From the NCBI GenBank assembly GCA_023386585.1, contig JAEWJM010000025.1, positions 62,001 through 126,000 on the forward strand: a stretch of 64,000 bases of DNA, given 5' to 3'. The notes beneath the pieces are model-generated. The model was not told the origin of the DNA. It made no database searches and was given only the letters and a program-made list of their open reading frames with translations. Every line of letters begins with the position of its first letter. Position 1 is the stretch's first letter. Below are positions 23,375 through 31,146 of this stretch, one piece after another. The position numbers and the translations under genes are program-made. This DNA comes from Bacteroidota bacterium. Lineage in GTDB: Bacteria; Bacteroidota; Bacteroidia; Flavobacteriales; Flavobacteriaceae.

Positions 23375-23725
23375 CTGGCTACGTCGCTTTGAGTGAGTTA
23401 TAAAAATTGACAACCGCGATTGAAACCTTTTGGGCCGTTTCTGTAAACAAACTTTCGGCGCAATCATGGCTACAATTTCAATACTGTACGATTAAAAAAG
23501 TGATAAAAGTTCACATATTAGCAGCCTGCCCGCGTTAGGGAGTGCAGCGGTATCCCCGGAGCCTGCGGAGGGATTTAGCGGAACGCCCGGCGCCGGCCTG
23601 AGAGCTGAAGCACTCGGAAATAGCACTTCCGGCGCAACGCCAAAACATTTTTCTGATAACATATTGTCGCATTTCGCGTTACATTTGTTGCATCATCAAA
23701 TCAATCAATCGTTAATCAGAAAATC
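23375..23725. other. 351-bp gene-free stretch holding repeat copy 4
   Basis: No credible ORF. The central part (23532-23641) is a full copy of the intergenic repeat. The last ~80 bases before 23726 are AT-rich and probably hold the promoter of the DUF4407 gene. Confidence 0.5.
23532..23641 (+). repeat. Flavobacterial intergenic repeat, copy 4
   Basis: Starts GCGTTAGGGAGTGCAGCGG, contains TATCCCCGGAGCC, then CGCCCGGCGCCGG, and ends GGCGCAACGCC. 110 bp, same layout as copies 2 and 3. Confidence 0.7.
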
Positions 23726-24823
23726 ATGAAAAAATTCTTCATCCTGTGCTCGGGCGCCGACCGGAATTTGCTTGGCAATTGTTCCGAAGGCGAACAAACG
23801 AAATTTGCCGGAATTGGCGCCACCGTTTTTTTCACTGCTGTAATGGCATTCATCGCCGCAGCTTATGCACTTTTTACCGTTTTCGATTCGGTATGGCCAG
23901 CGATCGGCTTTGGTGTCGTCTGGGGCTTGCTCATTTTCAACCTCGACCGGTTTATCGTTTCGACCATTCGCAAACGCGACAGCTTCTGGAGCGAATTCCT
24001 TCAGGCGTCGCCGCGGGTCGCCTTGGCAATCGTGATCGCAATTGTCATCTCAAAACCGCTTGAGATCAAGATTTTCGAAAAAGAGATCAACACGGTCCTG
24101 CTGAAGGAAAAAAATGCAATGGCACTCAACAATAAAAAGGAAGTTGCCACTTATTTTAAAACCGACCTCGACCAAAATAAGTCGTCAACCGACAGTCTGC
24201 GGGCCGAAATGGCGCGAAAGGAGCAGGAAGTCGGCGCCCTTTACCAGTCGGCTATCACCGAAGCCGAAGGCAGCGCGGGAACAAAAAAAATCGGAAAAGG
24301 GCCAATTTATAAAGAGAAGGCATCGAAATACGATCTGGCCAAATCGGAACTTGATACGCTTCGCAAGAACAACCTGGCGAAAATATCCGAGCTCGAAAAA
24401 AAATCGAAAATACTTCAGGCGGACGTGGACAAAAAAGTGTCGCAAACGCAGCCGGTTATCGATAATTTTGACGGGCTAATGGCACGCATCAACGCGCTGA
24501 ACAAGCTTCCAAGGCTGCCGTCATTTTTTATCATGCTGCTTTTCCTCGCGATCGAAACTGCGCCGATAATTGCCAAATTGCTGTCGCCAAAAGGCGAATA
24601 CGATTATAAGCTTGAAGATCTTGAAACGGCTTTACATGCCACAATTGCGCAGGACAAATACCAACGGAATTTACTTGTGAAAACCAGCGCTGAAATGCAC
24701 GATCGGGTCTATGGCGACATTGCGAACGACAGCGAACTGTACAATCTTCAACGACAAAAGGCAAAAGAGCTGCTCGAGCTGCAAGCGAATAATTTTGTTG
24801 AAAAACAGAAGCGGACGCTTTAA
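23726..24823 (+). CDS. DUF4407 domain membrane protein
   Basis: A 365-residue protein with the DUF4407 pattern. The N-terminal motif FFILCSGADRNLLGNCSEGEQTKFAGIG is followed by two membrane helices (VFFTAVMAFIAAAYALFTVF; AIGFGVVWGLLIFNLDRFIV). A third helix (ALAIVIAIVISKPLEI) follows, then a long coiled coil (~residues 125-245) and a fourth membrane segment (FFIMLLFLAIETAPIIAKL) before a basic C-terminal helix. Function is not established for the family. The gene is monocistronic, flanked by repeat copy 4 and a convergent MmcQ gene with no gap. Confidence 0.85.
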   Translation: MKKFFILCSGADRNLLGNCSEGEQTKFAGIGATVFFTAVMAFIAAAYALFTVFDSVWPAIGFGVVWGLLIFNLDRFIVSTIRKRDSFWSEFLQASPRVALAIVIAIVISKPLEIKIFEKEINTVLLKEKNAMALNNKKEVATYFKTDLDQNKSSTDSLRAEMARKEQEVGALYQSAITEAEGSAGTKKIGKGPIYKEKASKYDLAKSELDTLRKNNLAKISELEKKSKILQADVDKKVSQTQPVIDNFDGLMARINALNKLPRLPSFFIMLLFLAIETAPIIAKLLSPKGEYDYKLEDLETALHATIAQDKYQRNLLVKTSAEMHDRVYGDIANDSELYNLQRQKAKELLELQANNFVEKQKRTL

Positions 24824-25207
24824 TTATAGCATCGAAATTTCGGCCTGCTGCTTCTTGGGAAGACTTTGCAACACCAATTCGTAGGAATGATCGATGAGTT
24901 CCCGAATGAAGCGGTCCGGCAGTGTGCGATTGACACGAACCGTATTCCAGTGGATCTTGCTCATGTGATATCCCGGGACGATATCTTCATGTTCGGCCCG
25001 CAATTCCTCAGCTCTTTGCGGATCGCACTTCAGGTTGATCGCTGCATTTCCATTTTCCCATTCGGAAAGTGACGCAAGGGCAAACATTTTTCCGCCGACT
25101 TTAAACACAAGCGTGTCTTTGTCAAAAGGGAAATGTTCTGTGACGGCCTTCTTTGCAAGACAGTATTCAAAAAAGTGCTGGATATCCATAGTCGTAACTA
25201 TTTTCAT
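24824..25207 (-). CDS. MmcQ/YjbR-family protein
   Basis: A protein of 121-127 residues with the MmcQ/YjbR (CyaY-like) fold: KKAVTEHFPFDKDTLVFKVGGKMFALASL, INLKCDPQRAEELRAEHEDIVPGYHMSKIHWNTVRV, then DRFIRELIDHSYELVLQSLPKK. The HMsKxHWnTV segment is diagnostic. DNA binding has been proposed for the fold; no specific role is known. The more family-like start is the ATG at 25189 (MDIQHFFEYC); the ATG at 25207 adds six residues. Confidence 0.87.
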   Translation of the reverse strand: MKIVTTMDIQHFFEYCLAKKAVTEHFPFDKDTLVFKVGGKMFALASLSEWENGNAAINLKCDPQRAEELRAEHEDIVPGYHMSKIHWNTVRVNRTLPDRFIRELIDHSYELVLQSLPKKQQAEISML

Positions 25208-25247
25208 TAATTGCGGAAAATCCGCACTGAAGTTTCATTTCAATTTA

Positions 25248-25287
25248 GTTGGGATAAATACTTGCCCCTTCCCGTGTCTAAAATAAT
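25248..25287 (-). repeat. GACACGGGAAGGGGC box, copy A
   Basis: On the minus strand: ATTTTAGACACGGGAAGGGG then CAAGTATTTATCCCAAC. Two substitutions separate it from copy B. GGGGCAA and the following TTATCCC can form a weak hairpin. Confidence 0.6.
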
Positions 25288-25482
25288 CATTAAACTTTTA
25301 ACATCCATGCAGAAAAGCCGTTTGTAACGTTAACGTAAGCATGTGTGCTCTAAAGATGCCAACGCGCTGTAGATTTGTTTGCGTGACTATTTTAACAAAC
25401 AGAAGAGCGATTGCCGCGAATTCGATCAGCGGTTACTAATTAAAATTTGCGGGAAAACCCCACCGTTAATGACCGAAATTTT

Positions 25483-25522
25483 GTTGGGACAAATACTTGC
25501 CCCTTCCCGTGTCAAAAATAAT
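25483..25522 (-). repeat. GACACGGGAAGGGGC box, copy B
   Basis: On the minus strand: TATTTTTGACACGGGAAGGG, then GCAAGTATTTGTCCCAAC. TATTTTTG fits the TAnnTTTG -7 consensus, and GGGGCAA/TTGTCCC forms a seven-pair hairpin with one G-T. A third copy lies at 45835. Confidence 0.6.
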
Positions 25523-25556
25523 TTGTTTGCGTTTACCGACATTGAGGAAAACCCGG

Positions 25557-25958
25557 CTACTTTATTAATTTCTCCATCATCTTTTCCGGATGCGCAAGCG
25601 GTGTAAAGCCAAACTTCTCATATAGAAAATGTGCATCACTGGTCGCTAGTCGCCAAATTTTAACCTGCTGCAGCGTTGGCTCTTCCATCATTGCGCGAAT
25701 GAGTTTCGACGAGTATCCTTTTCCACGCTGGGATGGCGTAATGAATACGTCCATAAGGTACGCAAATACAACGTAATCGGTTATCACACGACCAAAGCCA
25801 ATCTGCTGCCCATCGTCATAAATTCCGAAGCAGACCGATGCATCGATCGTGGTTTGTACTTCTTCCATTGTTCGGCCCGCCGCCCAATAAATATCCTTAA
25901 GGAAATTTTGGATGAAAGCAACGTCGAGCAGCGATTTATCGGATGAAACGGTAACCAT
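25557..25958 (-). CDS. GNAT-family N-acetyltransferase
   Basis: A 133-residue GNAT enzyme. The acetyl-CoA-binding motif A is visible as LMDVFITPSQRGKGYSSKLIRAMM (Q/R-x-x-G-x-G/S), preceded by IGFGRVITDYVVFAYL and followed by VKIWRLATSDAHFLYEKFGF. The substrate is unknown. The gene lies 5 bp downstream of the cyclase-family gene on the same strand, probably in one operon with it and hemW. Confidence 0.87.
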   Translation of the reverse strand: MVTVSSDKSLLDVAFIQNFLKDIYWAAGRTMEEVQTTIDASVCFGIYDDGQQIGFGRVITDYVVFAYLMDVFITPSQRGKGYSSKLIRAMMEEPTLQQVKIWRLATSDAHFLYEKFGFTPLAHPEKMMEKLIK

Positions 25959-25963
25959 TCTAT

Positions 25964-26728
25964 TTACATTATTTCGTACAATACCGGTTTGGATGGAGAG
26001 GCATCATTTTCAAACGAGGCAATTTGCATGTTTAGGAGATAGCTGCCGTCACAGATTTCATCGGGAACAAAGATCAGCTCGGTAATCGTTGCAGAAAGCC
26101 GCGCATCTACATTAAGTCGGTCGATATCTTTTACATTCCAAAAGGCCCTGTGCGCAAGAAGTTTGCCTTCATCGTGCTCCCGGTCAACGCTTGGCAGATC
26201 GACAAGAAGATGGCTGAATCCGCGCTGGCGTAAAAACTTCGCTGCGCCTTCCTCAAGATAAGCCGGATTGGTATTCGAATATTTTCGCGAGAGTTTGGAA
26301 GGATCGTTCGGCAACGTGCGGATAATAATGGCTTCCGCAAATTTATCTTTCAATGCATCCCTTATTTGCTGGTCAGAAATCACCATATCTTCACCCCGCC
26401 GTTCCGGCAAAATCGAAACAACTTCAGCAGTGAAAAAGAATGTTTTCAGCTTTTGGTTGATGCTGAAAAACTCGCGCGTGATATGTCCGACACATTCGGT
26501 ATGCGTACCGTGCCCGTGCGGATTGAAGAAAATATTATTGAAGTTTGTAGAACTTCCGGCCTTTACACTTCCTGTCCACGTGCCCGAAATTACCGGCTCG
26601 ATCTGTGGTTTGTCAAGATACCATGCGATGGGGTTTTGGTCAGAATTTGTAAGCGGAATTGAAATGTCGATGGGCTTTGACAAATCTACCCTGAACTCCT
26701 TTCCATTGTGGCTGATGGCAGCGATCAT
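25964..26728 (-). CDS. Cyclase-family (KynB-like) metal-dependent hydrolase
   Basis: A 254-residue protein of the cyclase family, which includes arylformamidases. The N-terminal DLSKPIDISIPLTNSDQNPIAWYL and the metal-binding stretch HGHGTHTECVGH are present. The latter is a variant of the usual HxGTHxDxPxH, with Glu-Cys replacing Asp-x-Pro. LPSVDREHDEGKLLAHRAFWN is typical of the C-terminal part. It is likely a zinc or manganese amide/ester hydrolase; a role in tryptophan degradation cannot be inferred from the neighbours. It is 9 bp from hemW on the same strand. Confidence 0.85.
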   Translation of the reverse strand: MIAAISHNGKEFRVDLSKPIDISIPLTNSDQNPIAWYLDKPQIEPVISGTWTGSVKAGSSTNFNNIFFNPHGHGTHTECVGHITREFFSINQKLKTFFFTAEVVSILPERRGEDMVISDQQIRDALKDKFAEAIIIRTLPNDPSKLSRKYSNTNPAYLEEGAAKFLRQRGFSHLLVDLPSVDREHDEGKLLAHRAFWNVKDIDRLNVDARLSATITELIFVPDEICDGSYLLNMQIASFENDASPSKPVLYEIM

Positions 26729-26737
26729 AAAGCTTGT

Positions 26738-27868
26738 TTAGCCCAAATTTACCAAAAACAAATCACTGGCAATCCCGTCGGCGAGAAACTTGCCTTTTCG
26801 AGTTGCTTTTAAAGTGTCGAAAGTAATTTCCAGTAGCCCGTTTGCAAGGTGTTTTTCGGCCGATTTTAAAAGATGGCGATGAATATTTTCACCAAATTCC
26901 TCACGTATCCGCGAAAGTGAAACGCCCCAGATAGTACGCAAACCGGTCATAACTGTTTCGTTGAACCGATCGGCATCAGACAACAATTCGGATTCTGAAG
27001 GAAGTTCGTTATTTAAGATGGATTTCAGGTAAAGTGAATTATTGGCAACATTCCAGCTTCGGCTAATGCCATTATAACTGTGCGCCGACGGTCCGATCCC
27101 GATGTAGCTTTTCCCAAGCCAATACGCCGAATTGTTCCTGGAAAAATAGCCTGGTTTGCCAAAGTTCGACAGTTCATAATGAACAAATCCGTTGGCCGCA
27201 AGCACATCGGCAAGAATGTGAAAATGTGCTTCGGCAGCATCGTCGTCGGGCGCGGCGATCTGCGAAGTCGCAATCATCTTATGAAGCGCGGTTTTTGGCT
27301 CAACTGTCAGCGCATAGCTCGAAATATGCGGTACGCCGAATGACAGCGCGGTTTCGATGTTCTGTTTCCACTTTTGGTCGCTCATTCCCGGAATTCCGTA
27401 GATCAGGTCAATTGAAATGTTGTCGAAAAATTTCCGCGCCGCCCGAAGTGAGGAAATGGCCTGGATCGAATCGTGTGCGCGGTTCATCATCCTGAGGTCG
27501 TCCTCAAAAAAAGATTGGATGCCGATACTCAGGCGGTTTATCGGAGTTTGTGCCCACTCAGCTATACGCTCCGGTGTTAGATCGTCCGGGTTGGCTTCAA
27601 GAGTGATCTCGGGATCGCGCGCAACTTCATAGTTTTCATAGACCGTATCGATCAACAACTTTATTTCTGCATCTGACAGTACACTTGGAGTTCCGCCACC
27701 AAAATAAATTGTTTCGACAGGATCGGCAGCTTCGCTTTTACGCATCGCGATCTCTTTCGCCAGTGCCTCCACGATTTCATCTTTCTTCTTAAAATTCGTA
27801 GAAAAGTGGAAGTCGCAATAATAACATGCCTGTTTGCAAAACGGAATATGAATGTAAATACCGGGCAT
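26738..27868 (-). CDS. hemW: Radical SAM heme chaperone HemW
   Basis: A 376-residue radical SAM protein. The cluster motif is C11-x3-C15-x2-C18 (PFCKQACYYCDFHFS), then YFGGGTPSVLS (SAM-binding GGTP), NRLSIGIQSF and the C-terminal HemN domain. The extra N-terminal region that coproporphyrinogen dehydrogenase HemN requires is absent, which favours the heme chaperone HemW over HemN. Older annotations call it oxygen-independent coproporphyrinogen III oxidase. It is followed closely by the cyclase and GNAT genes. Confidence 0.9.
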   Translation of the reverse strand: MPGIYIHIPFCKQACYYCDFHFSTNFKKKDEIVEALAKEIAMRKSEAADPVETIYFGGGTPSVLSDAEIKLLIDTVYENYEVARDPEITLEANPDDLTPERIAEWAQTPINRLSIGIQSFFEDDLRMMNRAHDSIQAISSLRAARKFFDNISIDLIYGIPGMSDQKWKQNIETALSFGVPHISSYALTVEPKTALHKMIATSQIAAPDDDAAEAHFHILADVLAANGFVHYELSNFGKPGYFSRNNSAYWLGKSYIGIGPSAHSYNGISRSWNVANNSLYLKSILNNELPSESELLSDADRFNETVMTGLRTIWGVSLSRIREEFGENIHRHLLKSAEKHLANGLLEITFDTLKATRKGKFLADGIASDLFLVNLG

Positions 27869-27921
27869 AATTTCATGTGTTGACGCTTTGATCAGAGTAA
27901 AAAATCAAAGAAAAATACGAA

Positions 27922-28524
27922 TTAACTAATTCTTCCCTCATTCTGCTTCACAAACGCGTCCCAGCCGGAATAGCTTTTTGTGCCAATTGTTTTCCCGGAG
28001 TTAAAATGATGGCAAACTGCGGCTGCGAGGCCATCGGTGCTGTCGAGATTTTTGGGAAGCTCCTTCAATACCAGCAGCTGCTGCAACATTTTCGCAACCT
28101 GTTCCTTGCTTGCGTTTCCGTTTCCGGTGATCGCCATCTTGATTTTCTTGGGTTCGTATTCCGTTATCGGGATTTGCCTTGACAATCCTGCCGCCATGGC
28201 AACGCCTTGCGCTCTTCCAAGCTTGAGCATCGACTGGACATTCTTGCCGAAAAAAGGCGCTTCGATTGCAATTTCATCCGGATGATGGGTTTCGATCAGT
28301 TCAATCGTGCGCTCAAAAATGACCTTTAGTTTCGTATAATGATCATCATATTTGCTTAGGATGAGTTCGTTGAGCTGAATGAACTCCATGTTTTTGGCTA
28401 CGACCCTGATCAGGCCAAATCCCATAATGGTGGTTCCCGGGTCGATGCCCAATATGATGCGCTCGTTTGCCAATTTATTGCTTAATTTGTGCGGATGATT
28501 CGCCTGCCCGACAAAGCTAAGCAA
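27922..28524 (-). CDS. ruvC: Crossover junction endodeoxyribonuclease RuvC
   Basis: RuvC resolves Holliday junctions by paired nicks, together with RuvAB. The four acidic residues are present: Asp in ILGIDPGTT, Glu in IAIEAPFFGKN, and the C-terminal pair in LDSTDGLAAAVCHH (Asp, with the conserved His). The longest frame starts at ATG 28524, overlapping the divergent membrane-protein gene. The catalytic domain begins at ANERIILGIDPG, so a TTG start at 28473 (184 residues, the family's usual length) is also credible. Confidence 0.93.
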   Translation of the reverse strand: MLSFVGQANHPHKLSNKLANERIILGIDPGTTIMGFGLIRVVAKNMEFIQLNELILSKYDDHYTKLKVIFERTIELIETHHPDEIAIEAPFFGKNVQSMLKLGRAQGVAMAAGLSRQIPITEYEPKKIKMAITGNGNASKEQVAKMLQQLLVLKELPKNLDSTDGLAAAVCHHFNSGKTIGTKSYSGWDAFVKQNEGRIS

Positions 28525-29442
28525 TTCCTGATTGTTGTCGCCAAACTTTCGGTCGTAGCCGCAGCGTTTTACTTTATCTGGTACCGACTTAAATCGGATC
28601 CGGCACTGACCAGCGATCTTTTTTCAGCGCGGCTTCGTCACCAATTCAACATTGCAAACATTACGCTGCTTCTGGCGCTGAGTTTTCTCAATCGGTTTCT
28701 CGAAATCGTGAAATGGAAGAACCTCGTTGCATCAATACGGCCTATTTCTTTAGGCACGGCGGCCAGCCACGTAATGGGTGCGCTGACGGTTTCCATTTTT
28801 ACACCCGCAGGCGTTGGCGAATATGGCGCAAAGGCGCTATTCTTTGAGCGTACACTGACAAAAAAAATCGTTTTCCTGAATCTGATATCGAACGGGGCGC
28901 AAATGTTTTTATCGGTGTTTTTTGGAATCTTCGGACTGCTTTACCTCAACGCGAAATTTGGTTTCATAACAACTAAAACGGTTGCCGCAATTTTTGTCAC
29001 ATTGTGCATTCTCGCGATAATTTCCTTCTTCATACGGGGATTTTCGATCCGCGGTTATTCTATCCAACGACTTGTGAAAAAGCTGAGCGAAGTTCCGCGG
29101 GCCATTCATCGGAAGAACTTTTTATTGTCGTCACTACGCTACCTGACCTTTTCGCATCAGTACTTGCTGCTCTTCCGGATTCTTGACGTCAACGTCGATT
29201 ATATTCCGCTAATGGCAGCTATTGCCGCGGTGTATTTTCTCGCCTCGTCGGTGCCAACGTTCCAGTTCCTGGATTTTGCCGTTAAAGGCAGCGTCGCCGT
29301 ATTTTTCTTTGCTTTCTTTGCTGTCGATGATTGGATCCCGGTTTTTATCGCCTCACTGATGTGGCTGCTTAACGTAGTTATCCCGGTGCTGATCGGAAGT
29401 TATTTTGTGCTAAATTTTAAGCCGCAATGGAAGCAATCCTGA
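28495..29442 (+). CDS. Lysylphosphatidylglycerol synthase-like (UPF0104) membrane protein
   Basis: A 315-residue protein with about seven to eight hydrophobic helices, of the AglD/MprF N-terminal (UPF0104) family. It has LSFLNRFLEIVKWKNLVASI, the family motif FTPAGVGEYGAKALFF, and SSVPTFQFLDFAVKGS. Family members are flippases or lipid-modifying membrane proteins; here the soluble synthase domain is absent. The ATG at 28495 is preferred over GTG 28489. It overlaps the next glycosyltransferase gene by 16 bases, suggesting a joint role in envelope lipid or glycan handling. Confidence 0.85.
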   Translation: MIRLPDKAKQFLIVVAKLSVVAAAFYFIWYRLKSDPALTSDLFSARLRHQFNIANITLLLALSFLNRFLEIVKWKNLVASIRPISLGTAASHVMGALTVSIFTPAGVGEYGAKALFFERTLTKKIVFLNLISNGAQMFLSVFFGIFGLLYLNAKFGFITTKTVAAIFVTLCILAIISFFIRGFSIRGYSIQRLVKKLSEVPRAIHRKNFLLSSLRYLTFSHQYLLLFRILDVNVDYIPLMAAIAAVYFLASSVPTFQFLDFAVKGSVAVFFFAFFAVDDWIPVFIASLMWLLNVVIPVLIGSYFVLNFKPQWKQS

Positions 29443-30554
29443 TTCTGCCCTTTATCTACCTCTTCATTTATTGCGCCTATATCGTGGCACTTGCCATCGG
29501 CTATACAAAAGTACGTGAATGGATATTTTCCGGATCCGGTCCAAAATCGGCATTTTCGATAATCATTCCTTTTCGCAATGAGGCTGAAAATTTGCCATCG
29601 TTGCTTAAAAGCCTGGAAAAATTGGACTATCCGCACGAGCTTTTCGAGATAATCTTTGTAAACGATTTTTCGGATGACGATGGAGAGCGCCTCATCTACA
29701 AATGGCGGATGGCCAACGGAAAAATCCACACGACCTTGCTCGAAAATGTCCGTATTTCGGGATCGCCAAAGAAAGATGCGATCATGCGCGCCATCCCGAT
29801 TGCTACAAGCGACTGGATCGTGACAACGGATGCCGATTGCATACTTCCGTCACGTTGGCTTTTAGAGCTTAACGATTTTATAGTGGCAAGAAAAGTTGAA
29901 ATGGTGGCGGGAGCTGTTTTCGTAACTGGCAAATCATTGTCGGCCGGTTTTGAGCGACTTGACGTAATGAGCCTGCAAGGGGCAACAATCGGTGGTTTCG
30001 GGCTGAAAAGGCCTTTCATGTGCAACGGAGCGAATTTCGCCTACAAGAAGTCTTTATTTGTTGAGTTGGGCGGATTTGCCGGAAATTTCGGATTTGCGGG
30101 TGGCGACGATGTTTTTCTTCTGCAAAAAGCCGCTGCGGAAGTCCCTGAAAAAGTCGGCTATCTTAAGAGCAGGCAATTTCTGGTAACGACGAAATCGGCA
30201 GGATCGTGGCAAAAACTTTTTAGGCAGCGTGTACGTTGGGCTTCAAAAGCTACCTCTTATGAGAACAGCTTTGCGGAAATGTTGTCGCTGGCTGTTTTCT
30301 TCGGAAACCTATCGATAATCGCGATCGCCATCTGTGGAGCGATCAATGCAATTTCCGTTTCAGCTGTTGTTTGTGCTTTCGTAGTAAAGTTTACTGTTGA
30401 TTATGTCCTGATTCTTCAGGGAAACTCTTTCCCAGGCAAAAAATCAGTCGTCTTTCCTTTGATCAGCAGCATTGTTTATCCTTTTTTCAGTGTCGCCGTA
30501 GCACTAGTCGCCGTTATTGGCACTTTCAGCTGGAAGGGCCGCAAATTCAGTTAA
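29427..30554 (+). CDS. Membrane-anchored glycosyltransferase family 2
   Basis: A 375-residue GT2 enzyme. One N-terminal membrane helix is followed by the GT-A domain: FSIIIPFRNEAENLPSLLKSLEKLDYP, IIFVNDFSDDDG, VTTDADCILP (metal-binding D-x-D), the acceptor GGDDVFLLQKAA and the processive-type motif QRVRWASKA (QxxRW). At least two membrane helices are at the C terminus. It likely transfers a sugar to a lipid or polymer in the envelope. It overlaps the upstream membrane-protein gene by 16 bases. Confidence 0.9.
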   Translation: MEAILILPFIYLFIYCAYIVALAIGYTKVREWIFSGSGPKSAFSIIIPFRNEAENLPSLLKSLEKLDYPHELFEIIFVNDFSDDDGERLIYKWRMANGKIHTTLLENVRISGSPKKDAIMRAIPIATSDWIVTTDADCILPSRWLLELNDFIVARKVEMVAGAVFVTGKSLSAGFERLDVMSLQGATIGGFGLKRPFMCNGANFAYKKSLFVELGGFAGNFGFAGGDDVFLLQKAAAEVPEKVGYLKSRQFLVTTKSAGSWQKLFRQRVRWASKATSYENSFAEMLSLAVFFGNLSIIAIAICGAINAISVSAVVCAFVVKFTVDYVLILQGNSFPGKKSVVFPLISSIVYPFFSVAVALVAVIGTFSWKGRKFS

Positions 30555-31034
30555 CTATTCGGTTTTGAGGATGACCGGAAGTATGAATTGGCTTTTCACA
30601 GGAATTCCGCGTTTTATTGCCGGATTGATTTTCGGAAAATCAGAAAGCCGCGAATGCAGGATGCTGTCGATACGGTGAACATCATACGCGGTCGAATCGG
30701 CCGGAAATTGGGGTTCGAATTGTACGGTAGAATCAGGAAAAACAGTGACTTTGACATTTATCGTATCCAATTGCGGATACAACACGGAAAGCGTATCGGA
30801 ACTCAGCCTTTGCTGGATCGCCTGCGCAAGAAAATCAAAAAAGCACTGCTTTCGCATTTCCTTATCCTGAATCGCCTCGCAATCGGACACCGACGGAAAC
30901 TGATCGACTTCTTTCCAGTTGATCGATTTCAACTCCCGCTGCAACAATTCCTCCTTCGAGGGAGCGCTGTCCACATACCGGCAGGACGCGAAAGCGATCA
31001 GCAGCAAAGGCAACAGGAAGCGCAGTTTTTTCAT
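30555..31034 (-). CDS. Lipoprotein with TonB-C-like domain, function unknown
   Basis: A 159-residue protein. Signal peptide MKKLRFLLPLLLIAFASC ends at a lipobox Cys18. The C-terminal ~70 residues (VKVTVFPDSTVQFEPQF; SILHSRLSDFPKINPAIKRGIPVKSQFILPVIL) follow the pattern of flavobacterial TonB C-terminal-like domains (PAxKRGxPVxxQFxLPVxF). There is no membrane-spanning TonB anchor or Pro-rich linker, so it is not a classic energy transducer. Its stop lies right against the end of the convergent glycosyltransferase gene. Confidence 0.75.
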   Translation of the reverse strand: MKKLRFLLPLLLIAFASCRYVDSAPSKEELLQRELKSINWKEVDQFPSVSDCEAIQDKEMRKQCFFDFLAQAIQQRLSSDTLSVLYPQLDTINVKVTVFPDSTVQFEPQFPADSTAYDVHRIDSILHSRLSDFPKINPAIKRGIPVKSQFILPVILKTE

Positions 31035-31119
31035 TGGCCGGCAGAAACGTAGAAGTTACGCGTCCAAAAGTACTAAAAATTAAATTATGGATTTTTTCAA
31101 TAAGGCGCTGTAGAAAAGA

Positions 31120-31143
31120 AAAGCCCCCAAATCTGGAGGCTTT
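31120..31143 (-). terminator. Terminator of the large T9SS protein gene
   Basis: AAAGCCCCCA/TGGAGGCTTT stem with one mismatch, directly beyond the stop on the minus strand, followed there by TTCTTTTC. Confidence 0.75.
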
Positions 31144-31146
31144 CTG

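Larger units (their letters stand above)
25208..25556. other. 349-bp gene-free stretch bounded by two promoter-like repeats
   Basis: Contains two near-identical 40-base boxes (25248-25287 and 25483-25522) in the same orientation, 235 bp apart, and a shorter repeated string ATTTGTTTGCGT (near 25373 and 25521). No convincing ORF; a 75-codon frame inside has no family features. Confidence 0.5.
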